Positions 7,343 to 15,509 of a DNA stretch of 64,000 bases are shown here, piece after piece. Below the pieces are notes generated by a model. It saw nothing but the letters and a program-made list of their open reading frames with translations, was not told the DNA's origin and did not search any database. Position 1 is the first letter of the stretch; each line of letters opens with the position of its first letter. The stretch is from Aquimonas sp964586455 (GTDB lineage Bacteria > Pseudomonadota > Gammaproteobacteria > Xanthomonadales > Xanthomonadaceae), in contig CAZPHV010000009.1 of NCBI GenBank assembly GCA_964586455.1, forward strand, positions 1 through 64,000, in the 5' to 3' direction. The translations under genes were made by a program, and so were the position numbers.

Positions 7343-8611
7343 TCACTGATACACCGGATACTTCCGGCACTGCGCCGTGACTGCGTCGGTCACGCGGGCC
7401 AGCACGGTCGCATCGGTCGGGGCATCCAGCACGTCGGCGATCAGATTGGCCAGCTCAACACAGTCGGCCTCGGTGTAGCCGCGGGTGGTGACGGCGGGGG
7501 TGCCGATGCGCAGGCCGGAGGTGACGAAGGGCGAGCGCGGGTCGTTCGGTACCGAGTTCTTGTTGACCGTGATGTGCGCCTTGCCGAGCGCGGCTTCGGC
7601 GTCCTTGCCCGAGGCCTCACGGCCGATCAGGTCGATCAGCATCAGGTGATTCTCGGTGCCGCCGGAGACGATCCTGTAGCCGCGCGCGATCAGCGTCTTG
7701 GCCATCGCCTGCGCGTTCTTCACGACCTGCTGCTGATAGGTCTTGAACTCGGGCTCCAGCGCTTCCTTGAAGGCCACTGCCTTCGCAGCGATGACGTGCA
7801 TCAGCGGGCCGCCCTGGATACCGGGGAAGACGATGCTCTGCATCTTCTTCTCAAGCTCTTCGGCCTTGTCGCCGGCGCCTTCGCGGCTGAACACGATGAT
7901 GCCGCCGCGCGGGCCGCGCAAAGTCTTGTGGGTGGTGCTGGTGACCACATGCGCGTGCGGCAGCGGGTTCGGGTAGACGCCGGCGGCGACCAGGCCGGCG
8001 ATGTGCGCCATGTCGACGAACAGATAGGCGCCCACCTTGTCGGCGATGGCGCGGAAGCGTGCCCAGTCCAGGACCTGCGAGTAGGCCGAGAAACCGGCGA
8101 TGACCATCTTGGGCTTGTGCTCGACAGCGAGCTTCTCGACCTCGTCCATGTCGATCAGGCCGTGCTCGTCGACGCCATACTGCACGGCGTTGAACAATTT
8201 GCCTGAAGCATTGACCTTGGCGCCGTGGGTCAGGTGGCCGCCGTGGGCCAGGCTCATGCCCAGAATCGTGTCGCCGGGCTGCAGCAGGGCCAGGAACACG
8301 CCTTGGTTCGCCTGGCTGCCCGAATGCGGCTGCACGTTGGCGTAGTCGGCGCCGAACAGCTGCTTGCAGCGCTCGATGGCCAGCCGTTCGGCCACGTCGA
8401 CGTGCTCGCAGCCGCCGTAGTAGCGCTTGCCCGGGTAGCCCTCGGCGTACTTGTTGGTGAGCACGCTGCCCTGGGCCTCCAGCACCCTCGGGCTGGCGTA
8501 ATTTTCTGAGGCGATCAACTCGACGTGGTCTTCCTGGCGCTGGCGCTCGGCGGCCATCGCCGCGGCGAGTTCGGGGTCGTAGCCTTCGATCTTCATGGAG
8601 GACGCGAACAT
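7343..8611 (-). CDS. glyA: Serine hydroxymethyltransferase
   Basis: 422 aa, standard length. PLP enzyme interconverting serine and glycine with transfer of a one-carbon unit to tetrahydrofolate. The PLP lysine is K229 in TSTTHKTLRGPRGG. Other family motifs are ELIASENY at 31-38, NKYAEGYPGKRYYGG at 53-67 and VDMAHIAGL near 199-207. Start ATG 8611 gives the conserved MF-x-x-x-M-KIEGYDPEL N-terminus. It is the first gene of the minus-strand series that continues into nrdR and the rib genes, though repeat arrays separate the blocks. Confidence 0.97.
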   Translation of the reverse strand: MFASSMKIEGYDPELAAAMAAERQRQEDHVELIASENYASPRVLEAQGSVLTNKYAEGYPGKRYYGGCEHVDVAERLAIERCKQLFGADYANVQPHSGSQANQGVFLALLQPGDTILGMSLAHGGHLTHGAKVNASGKLFNAVQYGVDEHGLIDMDEVEKLAVEHKPKMVIAGFSAYSQVLDWARFRAIADKVGAYLFVDMAHIAGLVAAGVYPNPLPHAHVVTSTTHKTLRGPRGGIIVFSREGAGDKAEELEKKMQSIVFPGIQGGPLMHVIAAKAVAFKEALEPEFKTYQQQVVKNAQAMAKTLIARGYRIVSGGTENHLMLIDLIGREASGKDAEAALGKAHITVNKNSVPNDPRSPFVTSGLRIGTPAVTTRGYTEADCVELANLIADVLDAPTDATVLARVTDAVTAQCRKYPVYQ

Positions 8612-8704
8612 GGGGCAGGCACCGGCGCTGGGAGGGAGACTGCGGATGATACCGTGCCGGGGTTTGGCCCCTGAAATTCGCGCATGTCACATCCACAAAC
8701 GCAT

Positions 8705-8730
8705 ACAGCCCGGCGTGGGGCCGGGCTGTA
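8705..8730. repeat. Inverted repeat, perfect 10-bp stem
   Basis: ACAGCCCGGC and GCCGGGCTGT form a perfect 10-bp stem with a five-to-six-base loop in the 281-bp gap between glyA and ald. It lies downstream of ald on the minus strand. There is no T-tract on either side, so an intrinsic terminator is only one possibility; an intergenic repeat is as likely. Confidence 0.5.
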
Positions 8731-8892
8731 CCTTGAACGCGGGCGCTGAGAGAAGATCAGGGCGAACAGGGCAGCGCCCCTCTCTCCCCTGCCCTCGGCT
8801 TCGCTGGGGCCGAGGGGCGTGAAGCCTTCCCCAGCCCAAGGTTCGGCGACCTCAGATGACCGCCACTCTCGATGCTGGCACGTCGGGCTGGA

Positions 8893-10011
8893 TCAGAGAC
8901 CCAGCGCCTGCTCCGCCGGCACGTAGGGCAGCTTGAAGCCCTCGGCCACCGGCTGGTAGGTGACGTGGCCGGCATGTACGTTCAGGCCGCGGAGCAGGTG
9001 CACGTTCTCGGCCATCGCGCGCTTCGCGCCCTTGTTGGCGAGCTCAAGAATGAAGGGCAGGGTCGCGTTGTTCAGCGCGAAGGTACTGGTGCGCGGCACC
9101 GCGCCCGGCATGTTGGCCACACAGTAGTGCACCACGTCATCGACGATGTAGGTCGGGTCGGCGTGGGTGGTGGCGTGCGCGGTCTCGAAGCAGCCGCCCT
9201 GATCGATGGCCACATCGACCACGGCCGCGCCGGGCTTCATCCGGCGGACCAGATCGGCACTGACCAGCTTGGGCGCGGAGGCCCCCGGAATCAGCACGCC
9301 GCCGATCACCAGATCGGCCGTCAGCACGTGGCGCTCGACCGCGTCGGCGCTGGAGAACACGGTTTCGATGCGGGTGCCGAACTGCGCGACCAGGCGCCGC
9401 AGTACGTCGACGTTGCGGTCCAGGATCACCACCTGCGCGCCCAGGCCCACGGCCATCAGCGCGGCATTGGCACCGACCACGCCGCCGCCGAGGATAACTA
9501 CCTTGGCGGGCTCGACACCCGGCACGCCGCCGAGCAGCATGCCGCGGCCGCCGTTGGCCTTTTGCAGCGCTGCGGCGCCGGCCTGGATCGACATGCGGCC
9601 AGCGACTTCCGACATCGGCGCCAGCAGCGGCAGGCTGCCGTTCGTCGCGGTGACGGTCTCATAGGCGATGCAGGTGGCCTTGGACTTGATCAGGTCTTCG
9701 GTCTGCGGCCAATCCGGCGCCAGGTGAAGGTACGTAAACAGCACCTGGCCTTCGCGCAGGCGAGCGCGCTCAACGGCCTGCGGCTCCTTGACCTTGACGA
9801 TCATGTCGGCCGCCGCGAATACCTCGTCGGCGGTCGCCAGCACACGGGCGCCTGCTGCGATGTAGTCGGCGTCCGAACAGCCGATGCCGCTGCCGGCATT
9901 GGTTTCCACTACCACCTGATGGCCGTGCTGGACAAGCTCACGCACCGAAGCCGGGACCATGCCGACGCGGTACTCGTGGTTTTTGATTTCCTTGGGAACG
10001 CCGATGAGCAT
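8893..10011 (-). CDS. ald: Alanine dehydrogenase
   Basis: 372 aa. NAD-dependent oxidative deamination of L-alanine to pyruvate and ammonia. Conserved MLIGVPKEIKNHEYRVGM start, substrate-contacting K74 (IVKVKEP) and H96 (LHLAPD), and a Rossmann NAD site with VVILGGGVVGANAA in the middle of the protein. The GAAVVDVAIDQGGCFET segment is also diagnostic. Start ATG 10011. Divergently transcribed from an Lrp-type regulator, as in other ald loci where the regulator activates ald with alanine. Confidence 0.96.
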   Translation of the reverse strand: MLIGVPKEIKNHEYRVGMVPASVRELVQHGHQVVVETNAGSGIGCSDADYIAAGARVLATADEVFAAADMIVKVKEPQAVERARLREGQVLFTYLHLAPDWPQTEDLIKSKATCIAYETVTATNGSLPLLAPMSEVAGRMSIQAGAAALQKANGGRGMLLGGVPGVEPAKVVILGGGVVGANAALMAVGLGAQVVILDRNVDVLRRLVAQFGTRIETVFSSADAVERHVLTADLVIGGVLIPGASAPKLVSADLVRRMKPGAAVVDVAIDQGGCFETAHATTHADPTYIVDDVVHYCVANMPGAVPRTSTFALNNATLPFILELANKGAKRAMAENVHLLRGLNVHAGHVTYQPVAEGFKLPYVPAEQALGL

Positions 10012-10201
10012 GGCTGCGACCTCGATAGGTGGATGGGGAATGCCCTGCCATGCTGCGTCGCAACAGCGCGAATTCACTGCACGAGCCGCGCAAGGCAAAA
10101 CAGCCGAGAAGTCTAGGCGGGCATCGACCGAGTTTCCTGCTGTAGATTTGCAATCTGCCGCCGAATCGTCGGCGCAAGCCCCTTGTCACAGCAGGTTCGT
10201 C
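10012..10201. promoter_or_regulatory. Divergent ald/lrp promoter region
   Basis: A 190-bp spacer between two divergent genes must hold both promoters. It contains AGATTTGCAATCT at 10144-10156, a perfect inverted repeat with 5-bp arms and a 3-bp centre, resembling Lrp/AsnC-type operator half-sites. Binding is inferred only from position and symmetry. Confidence 0.4.
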
Positions 10202-10687
10202 GTGAAGCAGAAAAAAGTCTTTTTGAATCAGCTGGATAAAATCGACAAAAAGATCCTGCGCGAGCTCCAGCGCGATGGCCGGCTCGCGAACGTCGAACTC
10301 GCCAAACGCGTCGGCCTGTCGCCCACGCCCTGCCTGGATCGGGTCAAGAAACTCGAAGACGAGGGCTATATCCGCGGCTACCACGCCCGGCTGGACCCCA
10401 CCCGCATGGGTGCTGGTCTGCTGGTCTTCGTCGAGATCCGCCTGCTACGCACCGCGATGGACGTGTTCGAGGAGTTCAAGCGCGCGGTGGTGGTGCTGCC
10501 GCAAGTGCTCGAATGCCATCTGGTGTCCGGCGACTTCGACTACCTGATCAAGGCCCGCGTGCCGGACATGGCCGCCTACCGACGCCTACTGGGCGAGACC
10601 CTGCTGACCCTGCCGCATGTCTCCGGCTCACGCAGCTATGCGGTGATGGAAGAGGTGAAGGAAACGCTGGAGCTGGAGGTGGATTGA
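10202..10687 (+). CDS. Lrp/AsnC family transcriptional regulator (likely controls ald)
   Basis: 161 aa. The N-terminal helix-turn-helix is clear (LDKIDKKILRELQRDGR, then VELAKRVGLSPTPCLDRVKKLEDEGYI), followed by an RAM/AsnC ligand domain (VLECHLVSGDFDYLIKARV, GSRSYAVMEEVKE). The frame is open upstream to 9959, but that part overlaps ald antisense; the GTG at 10202 gives a normal Lrp length. Divergence from ald suggests an AldR-like role, inferred from context. Confidence 0.92.
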   Translation: MKQKKVFLNQLDKIDKKILRELQRDGRLANVELAKRVGLSPTPCLDRVKKLEDEGYIRGYHARLDPTRMGAGLLVFVEIRLLRTAMDVFEEFKRAVVVLPQVLECHLVSGDFDYLIKARVPDMAAYRRLLGETLLTLPHVSGSRSYAVMEEVKETLELEVD

Positions 10688-10737
10688 GTCGAGAGCCGGG
10701 ATTGGGGATTCGTAGGGCTCCGCATAATGCGCGCTTG

Positions 10738-10848
10738 AGCCCCTCTCCCCTTGTGGGAGAGGGGTTGGGGAGAGGGGGAGAAAGCTTGCCGCGAGATAGC
10801 TACCCCTCTCCCCCTGCCCCTCTCTCACAAAGGGAGAGGGGAGACGAT
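10738..10848. repeat. Long CCCCTCTCCC hairpin repeat
   Basis: The arm at about 10738-10780 (CCCCTCTCCCCTTGTGGGAG and onward) is matched in reverse complement by the arm at about 10803-10848, forming a long imperfect hairpin. This motif family is widespread as an intergenic repeat in many proteobacteria. A related fragment lies near 8774-8800. No coding function. Confidence 0.75.
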
Positions 10849-10951
10849 CGGCCCACTGATGCAGCGCATCCACCAGCCTTGCAGCTGCTGCGTCCAGGGC
10901 TTGCGCCAGGCGGGAACGCTCGCGCAGCCCTGCTCTGCCAATCCCGAATGC

Positions 10952-11479
10952 CCGCCCGGCCTTCGCGCGCAGTGCTCAGGCGTTCGATGGCTCGCGCGGC
11001 AGTGCCGCGCAAACCCGCCCGGCCCTCGCGCACAGCGCTCAGGCGTTCGATGGCTCGCGCGGCAGTGCCGCGCAAACGAGCCCGGCCCTCGCGCACAGCG
11101 CTCAGGCGTTCGATGGCTCGCGCGGCAGTGCCGCGCAAACCCGCCCGGCCCTCGCGCACAGCGCTCAGGCGTTCGATGGCTCGCGCGGCAGTGCCGCGCA
11201 AACCCGCCCGGCCCTCGCGCACAGCGCTCAGGCGTTCGATGGCTCGCGCGGCAGTGCCGCGCAAACCCGCCCGGCCCTCGCGCACAGCGCTCAGGCGTTC
11301 GATGGCTCGCGCGGCAGTGCCGCGCAAACNNNNNNNNNNNNNNNNNNNNNNNNNNNNNNNNNNNNNNNNNNNNNNNNNNNNNNNNNNNNNNNNNNNNNNN
11401 NNNNNNNNNNNNNNNNNNNNNNNNNNNNNGCGCACAGCGCTCAGGCGTTCGATGGCTCGCGCGGCAGTGCCGCGCAAAC
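10952..11479. repeat. 63-bp tandem repeat array
   Basis: Six complete head-to-tail copies (10952, 11015, 11078, 11141, 11204 and 11267, each 63 bp) precede the N gap, and a 50-bp partial copy (11430-11479) follows it. Copies 2-6 are almost identical; copy 1 is diverged. Each unit contains the near-perfect palindrome GCGCGGCAGTGCCGCGC and ends CGCAAAC. Because 63 is divisible by three, all frames without stops read as 21-residue repeats. Single inverted copies occur at 3632-3690 and, diverged, 2257-2320. Confidence 0.93.
11330..11429. other. Assembly gap (100 N) inside the tandem array
   Basis: Exactly 100 N, the conventional placeholder for a gap of unknown length, lies between identical repeat units. 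True copy number is therefore unknown; the array may be much longer than shown. Confidence 0.97.
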
Positions 11480-11505
11480 GAGCCATCTCACCCCCCAATC
11501 CCCGC

Positions 11506-12510
11506 TCAAATCGGCTGCACCCAGATCCGCTGCCACATCTCGCTCAACCGGCGCCTCACCTGCCAAGGCCAGGAGAGCTGCTCAGGGCGAATCTCCTCGA
11601 TACCCGCTCCGGTCACCCGCGCCACCGCGAAGTTGAAGCTGTAGTCAGGCTCGGCGCCCATACGCAGGTCGGATAGCACGACCTGGCCATCGCGCACTTC
11701 GGCCTTCATGAAGCCGCGGTTGAACCACAGCAGACGCTGCACTGCTGGCAGATGGCGGACGGACTCCAGCGCGGCGGCATCGCTGCGGTGGGCGCGGAAC
11801 TTGATGCGGCCCGTATCCGCCCACAGCGAGCGCTCGCCCTCCAGAAAACCTTCCGGGGTCATCACCACCGAGCGCCAGAGCAGGGTCTGGAACGGCATGG
11901 GCACGGAAAAACGCGGAGCGTTCTCGAAGCCGGTGCCCACGAGGCTGCGTTCGACCTCACGCTCGAACATCGCCTTGGCAGCCAGCGACCAGCCGATATA
12001 GCCCGTGGACAGAAGCAGCCCGACCAGCAGCGCGCGTGTGCCGGCCGGACGACGGCGCAATAGCCAGCCCAAAGCGCAGCCAATCAACAGGGGAAGCGTG
12101 TACAGCGGATCGATGATGAACAGCGACGACCACATCGCCGGATGAGGCTCGAAGGGCCACACCAGCTGGGTACCGTAGACCGTCAGCGCATCCAGCAGCG
12201 GATGGGTAAGCAAGGCCAGTGTGATGCCAGCCAGCCACGCCCGCGGGGCTTCACGTACTGGCGCCCATCGCTGCAGCAGCCACCAGAGTGCGAGCGCGGC
12301 CAGAGGCAGCAGCAGAAGCGAATGCGAAAACCCACGGTGCAGGGTCATCTGCTGCACCGGGTCGAGGTCGTAGAAAGACAGCGGAATGATGTCGAGGTCA
12401 GGCAAGGTGCCCAGCGCAGCACCCACCATCAAGCCCGCGCGACGACGCGCGGCGGGCACGCAGGCCGCGGTACACGAAGCCCCCAGCAGCAGTTGACTGA
12501 GCGAATCCAT
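11506..12510 (-). CDS. Membrane-bound metal-dependent hydrolase (YdjM/DUF457 family)
   Basis: 334 aa. The N-terminal two thirds is membrane-embedded with several hydrophobic segments and the family's metal-ligand pattern: GTLPDLDII near residue 34, HRGFSHSLLLLPL near 58 and LTHPLLDALTVYGT near 102. The C-terminal third is soluble. The family is named as inner-membrane metal-dependent hydrolases, but a physiological substrate is not known. Downstream is the repeat region; upstream is prc, 87 bp away and on the same strand. Confidence 0.85.
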   Translation of the reverse strand: MDSLSQLLLGASCTAACVPAARRRAGLMVGAALGTLPDLDIIPLSFYDLDPVQQMTLHRGFSHSLLLLPLAALALWWLLQRWAPVREAPRAWLAGITLALLTHPLLDALTVYGTQLVWPFEPHPAMWSSLFIIDPLYTLPLLIGCALGWLLRRRPAGTRALLVGLLLSTGYIGWSLAAKAMFEREVERSLVGTGFENAPRFSVPMPFQTLLWRSVVMTPEGFLEGERSLWADTGRIKFRAHRSDAAALESVRHLPAVQRLLWFNRGFMKAEVRDGQVVLSDLRMGAEPDYSFNFAVARVTGAGIEEIRPEQLSWPWQVRRRLSEMWQRIWVQPI

Positions 12511-12597
12511 GCCAGCGCAGCTCCATGCAGGACGGCGCCCGTATCGATCCGGGCGCGGCCATGGCAGCCGCTCCGTCCGACGCGGACGTGGCCCGAA

Positions 12598-14775
12598 TCA
12601 GTCGATCGAGACCTTGAGCGGGCTGGTGTCGGGAATGACCCGCGCGGCCAGTTTGGAATCCGCGCGTAGCAGGTCGATGGCGTCGATCAGCAGATGCGCC
12701 GTCTCGCGAACCAGCGCGTCCGGCTTTTCGTCGGCGTCTTCGTCGGCGGCTTCGATCGGGCGTTCATCGGCCTGCAGTCCATCGTCCAGGCTGGCCACTG
12801 CGTCTTCGTCGACCTCCTGCCCCAGCGCCTTGCGCTGCGCCTCACGCGCTGTGCGACGCGCTTCTTCGCGCTCACGCTCGGTGCGGCGAGTGGCCTCGTT
12901 CAGCGAAAGCGTCTTGCGGTCACGCAGGGCGCGGTACTCGTTCACGTCCTCGATCCACCACTGGAATTCCTGATCCTCGGCGATGCGCGCCTCGTGCTTG
13001 TCCTTGAGCAGGGGCAGCAGCGGGCTGAAGTCGCCGTAGCTGTCGAACTTGGCCGGCGAAATCGCCGCCCAGGGCAGCGCGTTCTCATAGACGCTTTCAC
13101 CGTATTCGGTGGCATCCCAAGTCACCGGAAACGCGATGTCCGGCAGCACACCCTTGTGCTGGGTGCTGCCGCCGCCGATGCGGAAAAACTGCGCCACGGT
13201 GATCTTCAGATGCCCCAGGCCCGGGTTCTCGCGCGAGAACGCGTCGAGGTCGACCAGATTCTGCACCGTGCCCTTGCCGAAAGTGGGCTCGCCCATGATC
13301 AGGCCGCGACCGTAATCCTGGATGGCGCCGGCGAAGATTTCCGAGGCCGACGCGGAGGCCCGATTGATCAGCACCGCGACCGGGCCGTCCCAGGCCACGC
13401 CCGGCTTGCGGTCGGATTCGATCGAAACGCGACGACCGGCGTCCTTGACCTGCACCACCGGGCCGCTGTCGATGAACAGGCCGGTCAGTTCGACCGCCTC
13501 GTTGAGCGAACCACCACCGTTGTTGCGCAGATCAATGACCACACCTTCGACGTTCTCGGCCTTCAGTTCCTCCAGCAGGCGCGCGACATCACGGGTGGCC
13601 GAGCGGTAGTCCGGCTCGTCGCGGCGTCGGCCCTCGAAGTCCTGATAGAACGCCGGCAGCGAGATCACGCCGATGCGGCGGGCGTCATCGCCCTCGCCCA
13701 TCTCGATGATCTGACGCTTGGCGGCCTGTTCTTCCAGCTTCACTTTCTGGCGCGAGAGGGACAGCAGCACATGCTCGCCGTCGATGCCGACTTCCGCCGG
13801 CAGCACGTCGAGCCGCACGACCGAATTCGAGGGGCCGCGGATCAGATCGACCACGTCATCGAGACGCCAGCCGACCACATCCACCATCGGGCCCGACTCG
13901 CCTTGTCCGACCGCCAGAATGCGGTCGCCCGGCTTGATCTTGCCGGACAACGCCGCCGGGCCGCCCGGCACCACCGAGCGCACCACCGTGAATTCTTCAT
14001 CGCTGCGGCTCAAGACCGCACCGATGCCCTCAAGCGAGAGGCGCATGGAGATGTTGAAGTTCTCCGAGGTGCGCGGATTCATGTAGGAGGTGTGCGGCTC
14101 GATGGCGCCGGCATAGGCGTTCATGAAGGTCTGGAACACGTCCTCGGCATCGATCTGACGCACGCGCTCACCGAAATTCTTGTAGCGCTTGTCGAGGGTG
14201 TCGCGGATCTTGTCGATCTCGCGTCCTGCCAGCACCAGCCGCAGCGCATCGTTCTTGACCCGCAGGCGCCACAGCTCATCGAGCTCGTCGGCGCTCTGCG
14301 CCCAGCTCGCATCCTTGCGATCGAAGCTGTAAGACTCGTCAGCGCTGAAGTCGAAGTCCTGCTTCAGCGTCTCGCGAATCGCACGGGTGCGCTCTCCCAC
14401 GCGCTGGCGATAGACCTTGAAGATCTCGAAGGCGGGAGAAAGTCGACCCGCCAAGATGGCATCGTCCATCTCCAGCCGATAGGCCTCGAACGCCGCCACG
14501 TCGTCTGCGAGCAGGAACAGGCGGTCGCCGTCCAGCGCTTTCAGATAGCGATCGAAGATCTGCTCGGACAGCGCGTCATCGAGCTTCTGCGGGCTGTAGT
14601 GGAAGCGTGAGTTGCTGACCAGCTGCGCCATCCAGCGCGCGGCTTCGGTCTGCTGGGCGTTGGGCTCAAGCGTGAGCGCGTCAACGCGGCTGCGTTCGGT
14701 CTTGGCTGACAGCGGCGCCAGCGGCAACAGCAGGGCGAGCAGCAGGGGAGCGAAGCGGGAAATAGGAAAACGCAT
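12598..14775 (-). CDS. prc: Carboxy-terminal processing protease Prc (S41)
   Basis: 725 aa. Periplasmic tail-specific protease that degrades or trims envelope proteins with non-polar C-termini, including peptidoglycan hydrolases in other gammaproteobacteria. An N-terminal signal peptide (RFAPLLLALLLPLAPLSA) is followed by a helical domain, a PDZ domain at about 240-330 (GIGAVLSRSDEEF, PGDRILAVGQ) and the S41 core. The Ser/Lys dyad aligns to S476 in NRASASASEIFAG and K501 in GEPTFGKGTVQ. The C-terminal domain has a charged, Arg/Glu-rich segment. Start ATG 14775 gives the signal peptide. Confidence 0.95.
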   Translation of the reverse strand: MRFPISRFAPLLLALLLPLAPLSAKTERSRVDALTLEPNAQQTEAARWMAQLVSNSRFHYSPQKLDDALSEQIFDRYLKALDGDRLFLLADDVAAFEAYRLEMDDAILAGRLSPAFEIFKVYRQRVGERTRAIRETLKQDFDFSADESYSFDRKDASWAQSADELDELWRLRVKNDALRLVLAGREIDKIRDTLDKRYKNFGERVRQIDAEDVFQTFMNAYAGAIEPHTSYMNPRTSENFNISMRLSLEGIGAVLSRSDEEFTVVRSVVPGGPAALSGKIKPGDRILAVGQGESGPMVDVVGWRLDDVVDLIRGPSNSVVRLDVLPAEVGIDGEHVLLSLSRQKVKLEEQAAKRQIIEMGEGDDARRIGVISLPAFYQDFEGRRRDEPDYRSATRDVARLLEELKAENVEGVVIDLRNNGGGSLNEAVELTGLFIDSGPVVQVKDAGRRVSIESDRKPGVAWDGPVAVLINRASASASEIFAGAIQDYGRGLIMGEPTFGKGTVQNLVDLDAFSRENPGLGHLKITVAQFFRIGGGSTQHKGVLPDIAFPVTWDATEYGESVYENALPWAAISPAKFDSYGDFSPLLPLLKDKHEARIAEDQEFQWWIEDVNEYRALRDRKTLSLNEATRRTEREREEARRTAREAQRKALGQEVDEDAVASLDDGLQADERPIEAADEDADEKPDALVRETAHLLIDAIDLLRADSKLAARVIPDTSPLKVSID

Positions 14776-15004
14776 GCCGTACACCTCAGATCTCGGGGTC
14801 AGGGCCTGGGCGGCCCGCAGGTCGATCATGCCAGCAGCTCGCCGCCAGGACGACGAACGCAGGCCACGGAATCGACATAGGACCGCAGGGAGTCCGTGCC
14901 GGCGGCCCGAGTTCCCTTCGCATGCGGACGCGATTCATGCGCCCTACCCTGCACTGCCCGGCGTGGTCGCGGCGTGTGCCAGACGACAGGCGACCAGGCG
15001 TCGC
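14776..15004. other. Intergenic stretch between prc and the lipA 3'-end copy
   Basis: No gene recognised. The prc promoter presumably lies at the left end. The stretch ends at the stop codon of the displaced lipA fragment (15005-15007). Confidence 0.5.
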
Positions 15005-15100
15005 TTACAGATCAACGAAACCCGCATCCTTGGCCATGCGGTCGGCGTGGTAGCTGGAGCGCACCAGCGGGCCCGAGGCCACATGCGAGAAACCCATCTC
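15005..15100 (-). pseudogene. Displaced 3' end of lipA
   Basis: On the minus strand these bases encode EMGFSHVASG, then the rest of the LipA C-terminus, ending AGFVDL and a TAA stop: about 31 codons. The intact lipA at 23121 has the same stretch with T for S and a different tail (AGFFVDDQK). Nothing upstream of the fragment resembles LipA, so it is a truncated remnant without a start. It marks the left edge of the type VI cargo island. Confidence 0.85.
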
Positions 15101-15101
15101 C
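15017..15101. repeat. Left 85-bp direct repeat of lipA 3' end
   Basis: Matches 23142-23226 in the same orientation over 85 bases with three mismatches; similarity stops abruptly on both sides. It lies 9 bp from the stop of the last island gene. It behaves like one attachment-site half of an integrated element. Confidence 0.88.
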
Positions 15102-15110
15102 GAACTGAAC

Positions 15111-15509
15111 TCAACGCGCCCAATCCACCTGAAGCAGGCGCTGCCGGATTGCCCCGGCGGCGGCTTGGACTCCTGTCGCCGGCGTCAGCGAACCCAGAAG
15201 GCTGACCGCACTTCGATGGCCGACCTCAAGATCGGGCCGCCCAGCGGACAGCAGACGCGCGCCCTCGAACACGCAGATCAGCGGCGGCTCGGGCACATAC
15301 GGACCTCCCAGAAAATCGGCGTGCTCCTGCTGCCACAGCCACACCCAGACCGCTCCGCTGGCATCTATCTCGGCTACGGCCTCGAACAACGGCGCGAACA
15401 GCGCACACTTGACGCAGTCCTCCGCGCCCAGCCCCAGTACCAGCCGACTGTCCGGCGCCTGTAGGCGGGAAGCTATCGCGGCGGCGTCCTGCCAGGGATC
15501 GAACCTCAT
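15111..15509 (-). CDS. Thioredoxin-like protein at the end of the T6SS cargo operon
   Basis: 132 aa. The sequence has a beta-strand (SRLVLGLG), then a CxxC at C32-C35 (EDCVKC) followed by a helix (ALFAPLFEAVAEI), a second strand (AVWVWLWQ) and a cis-Pro-like segment (PEPPLICVFEGARL), all suggesting a thioredoxin fold. No signal peptide, so cytosolic. The ATG overlaps the upstream stop (ATGA at 15506-15509), so it is the last coupled gene of the island operon. Its role is unknown; redox handling of the cysteine-rich toxin is a possible but untested idea. Confidence 0.65.
   Translation of the reverse strand: MRFDPWQDAAAIASRLQAPDSRLVLGLGAEDCVKCALFAPLFEAVAEIDASGAVWVWLWQQEHADFLGGPYVPEPPLICVFEGARLLSAGRPDLEVGHRSAVSLLGSLTPATGVQAAAGAIRQRLLQVDWAR

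Larger units (their letters stand above)
10688..11505. repeat. Repeat-only intergenic region after the Lrp gene
   Basis: No gene is supported. In order: a heptamer array fragment (10690-10711), a long inverted repeat (10738-10848), an inverted heptamer fragment (about 10938-10950), the 63-bp tandem array (10952-11479) interrupted by N, and 25 bp to the stop of the membrane hydrolase gene. Apparent long reading frames here are artefacts of a repeat period divisible by three. Confidence 0.8.

Noticed and set aside
8705..8730. Intrinsic terminator of ald
   Set aside because: Strong stem but no T-tract and 160 bp past the stop; recorded only as an inverted repeat.
8612..8892. Glycine riboswitch ahead of glyA
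   Set aside because: No conserved glycine-aptamer core seen; the region has an inverted repeat and a CCCCTCTC-type fragment only.
8872..10116. 414-codon plus-strand frame opposite ald
   Set aside because: Antisense shadow; ald has full family motifs on the minus strand.
10952..11479. CRISPR array
   Set aside because: Units are 63 bp head-to-tail without spacers, and no cas genes are nearby.
10513..11676. Arg/Ala-rich repeat protein read through the tandem array and N gap
   Set aside because: The period (63) is divisible by three, so several frames stay open on both strands; the frame includes Ns and starts inside the Lrp gene.
12694..14610. 638-codon plus-strand frame opposite prc
   Set aside because: Antisense shadow of a clear S41 protease gene in high-GC DNA; no domain-like sequence.
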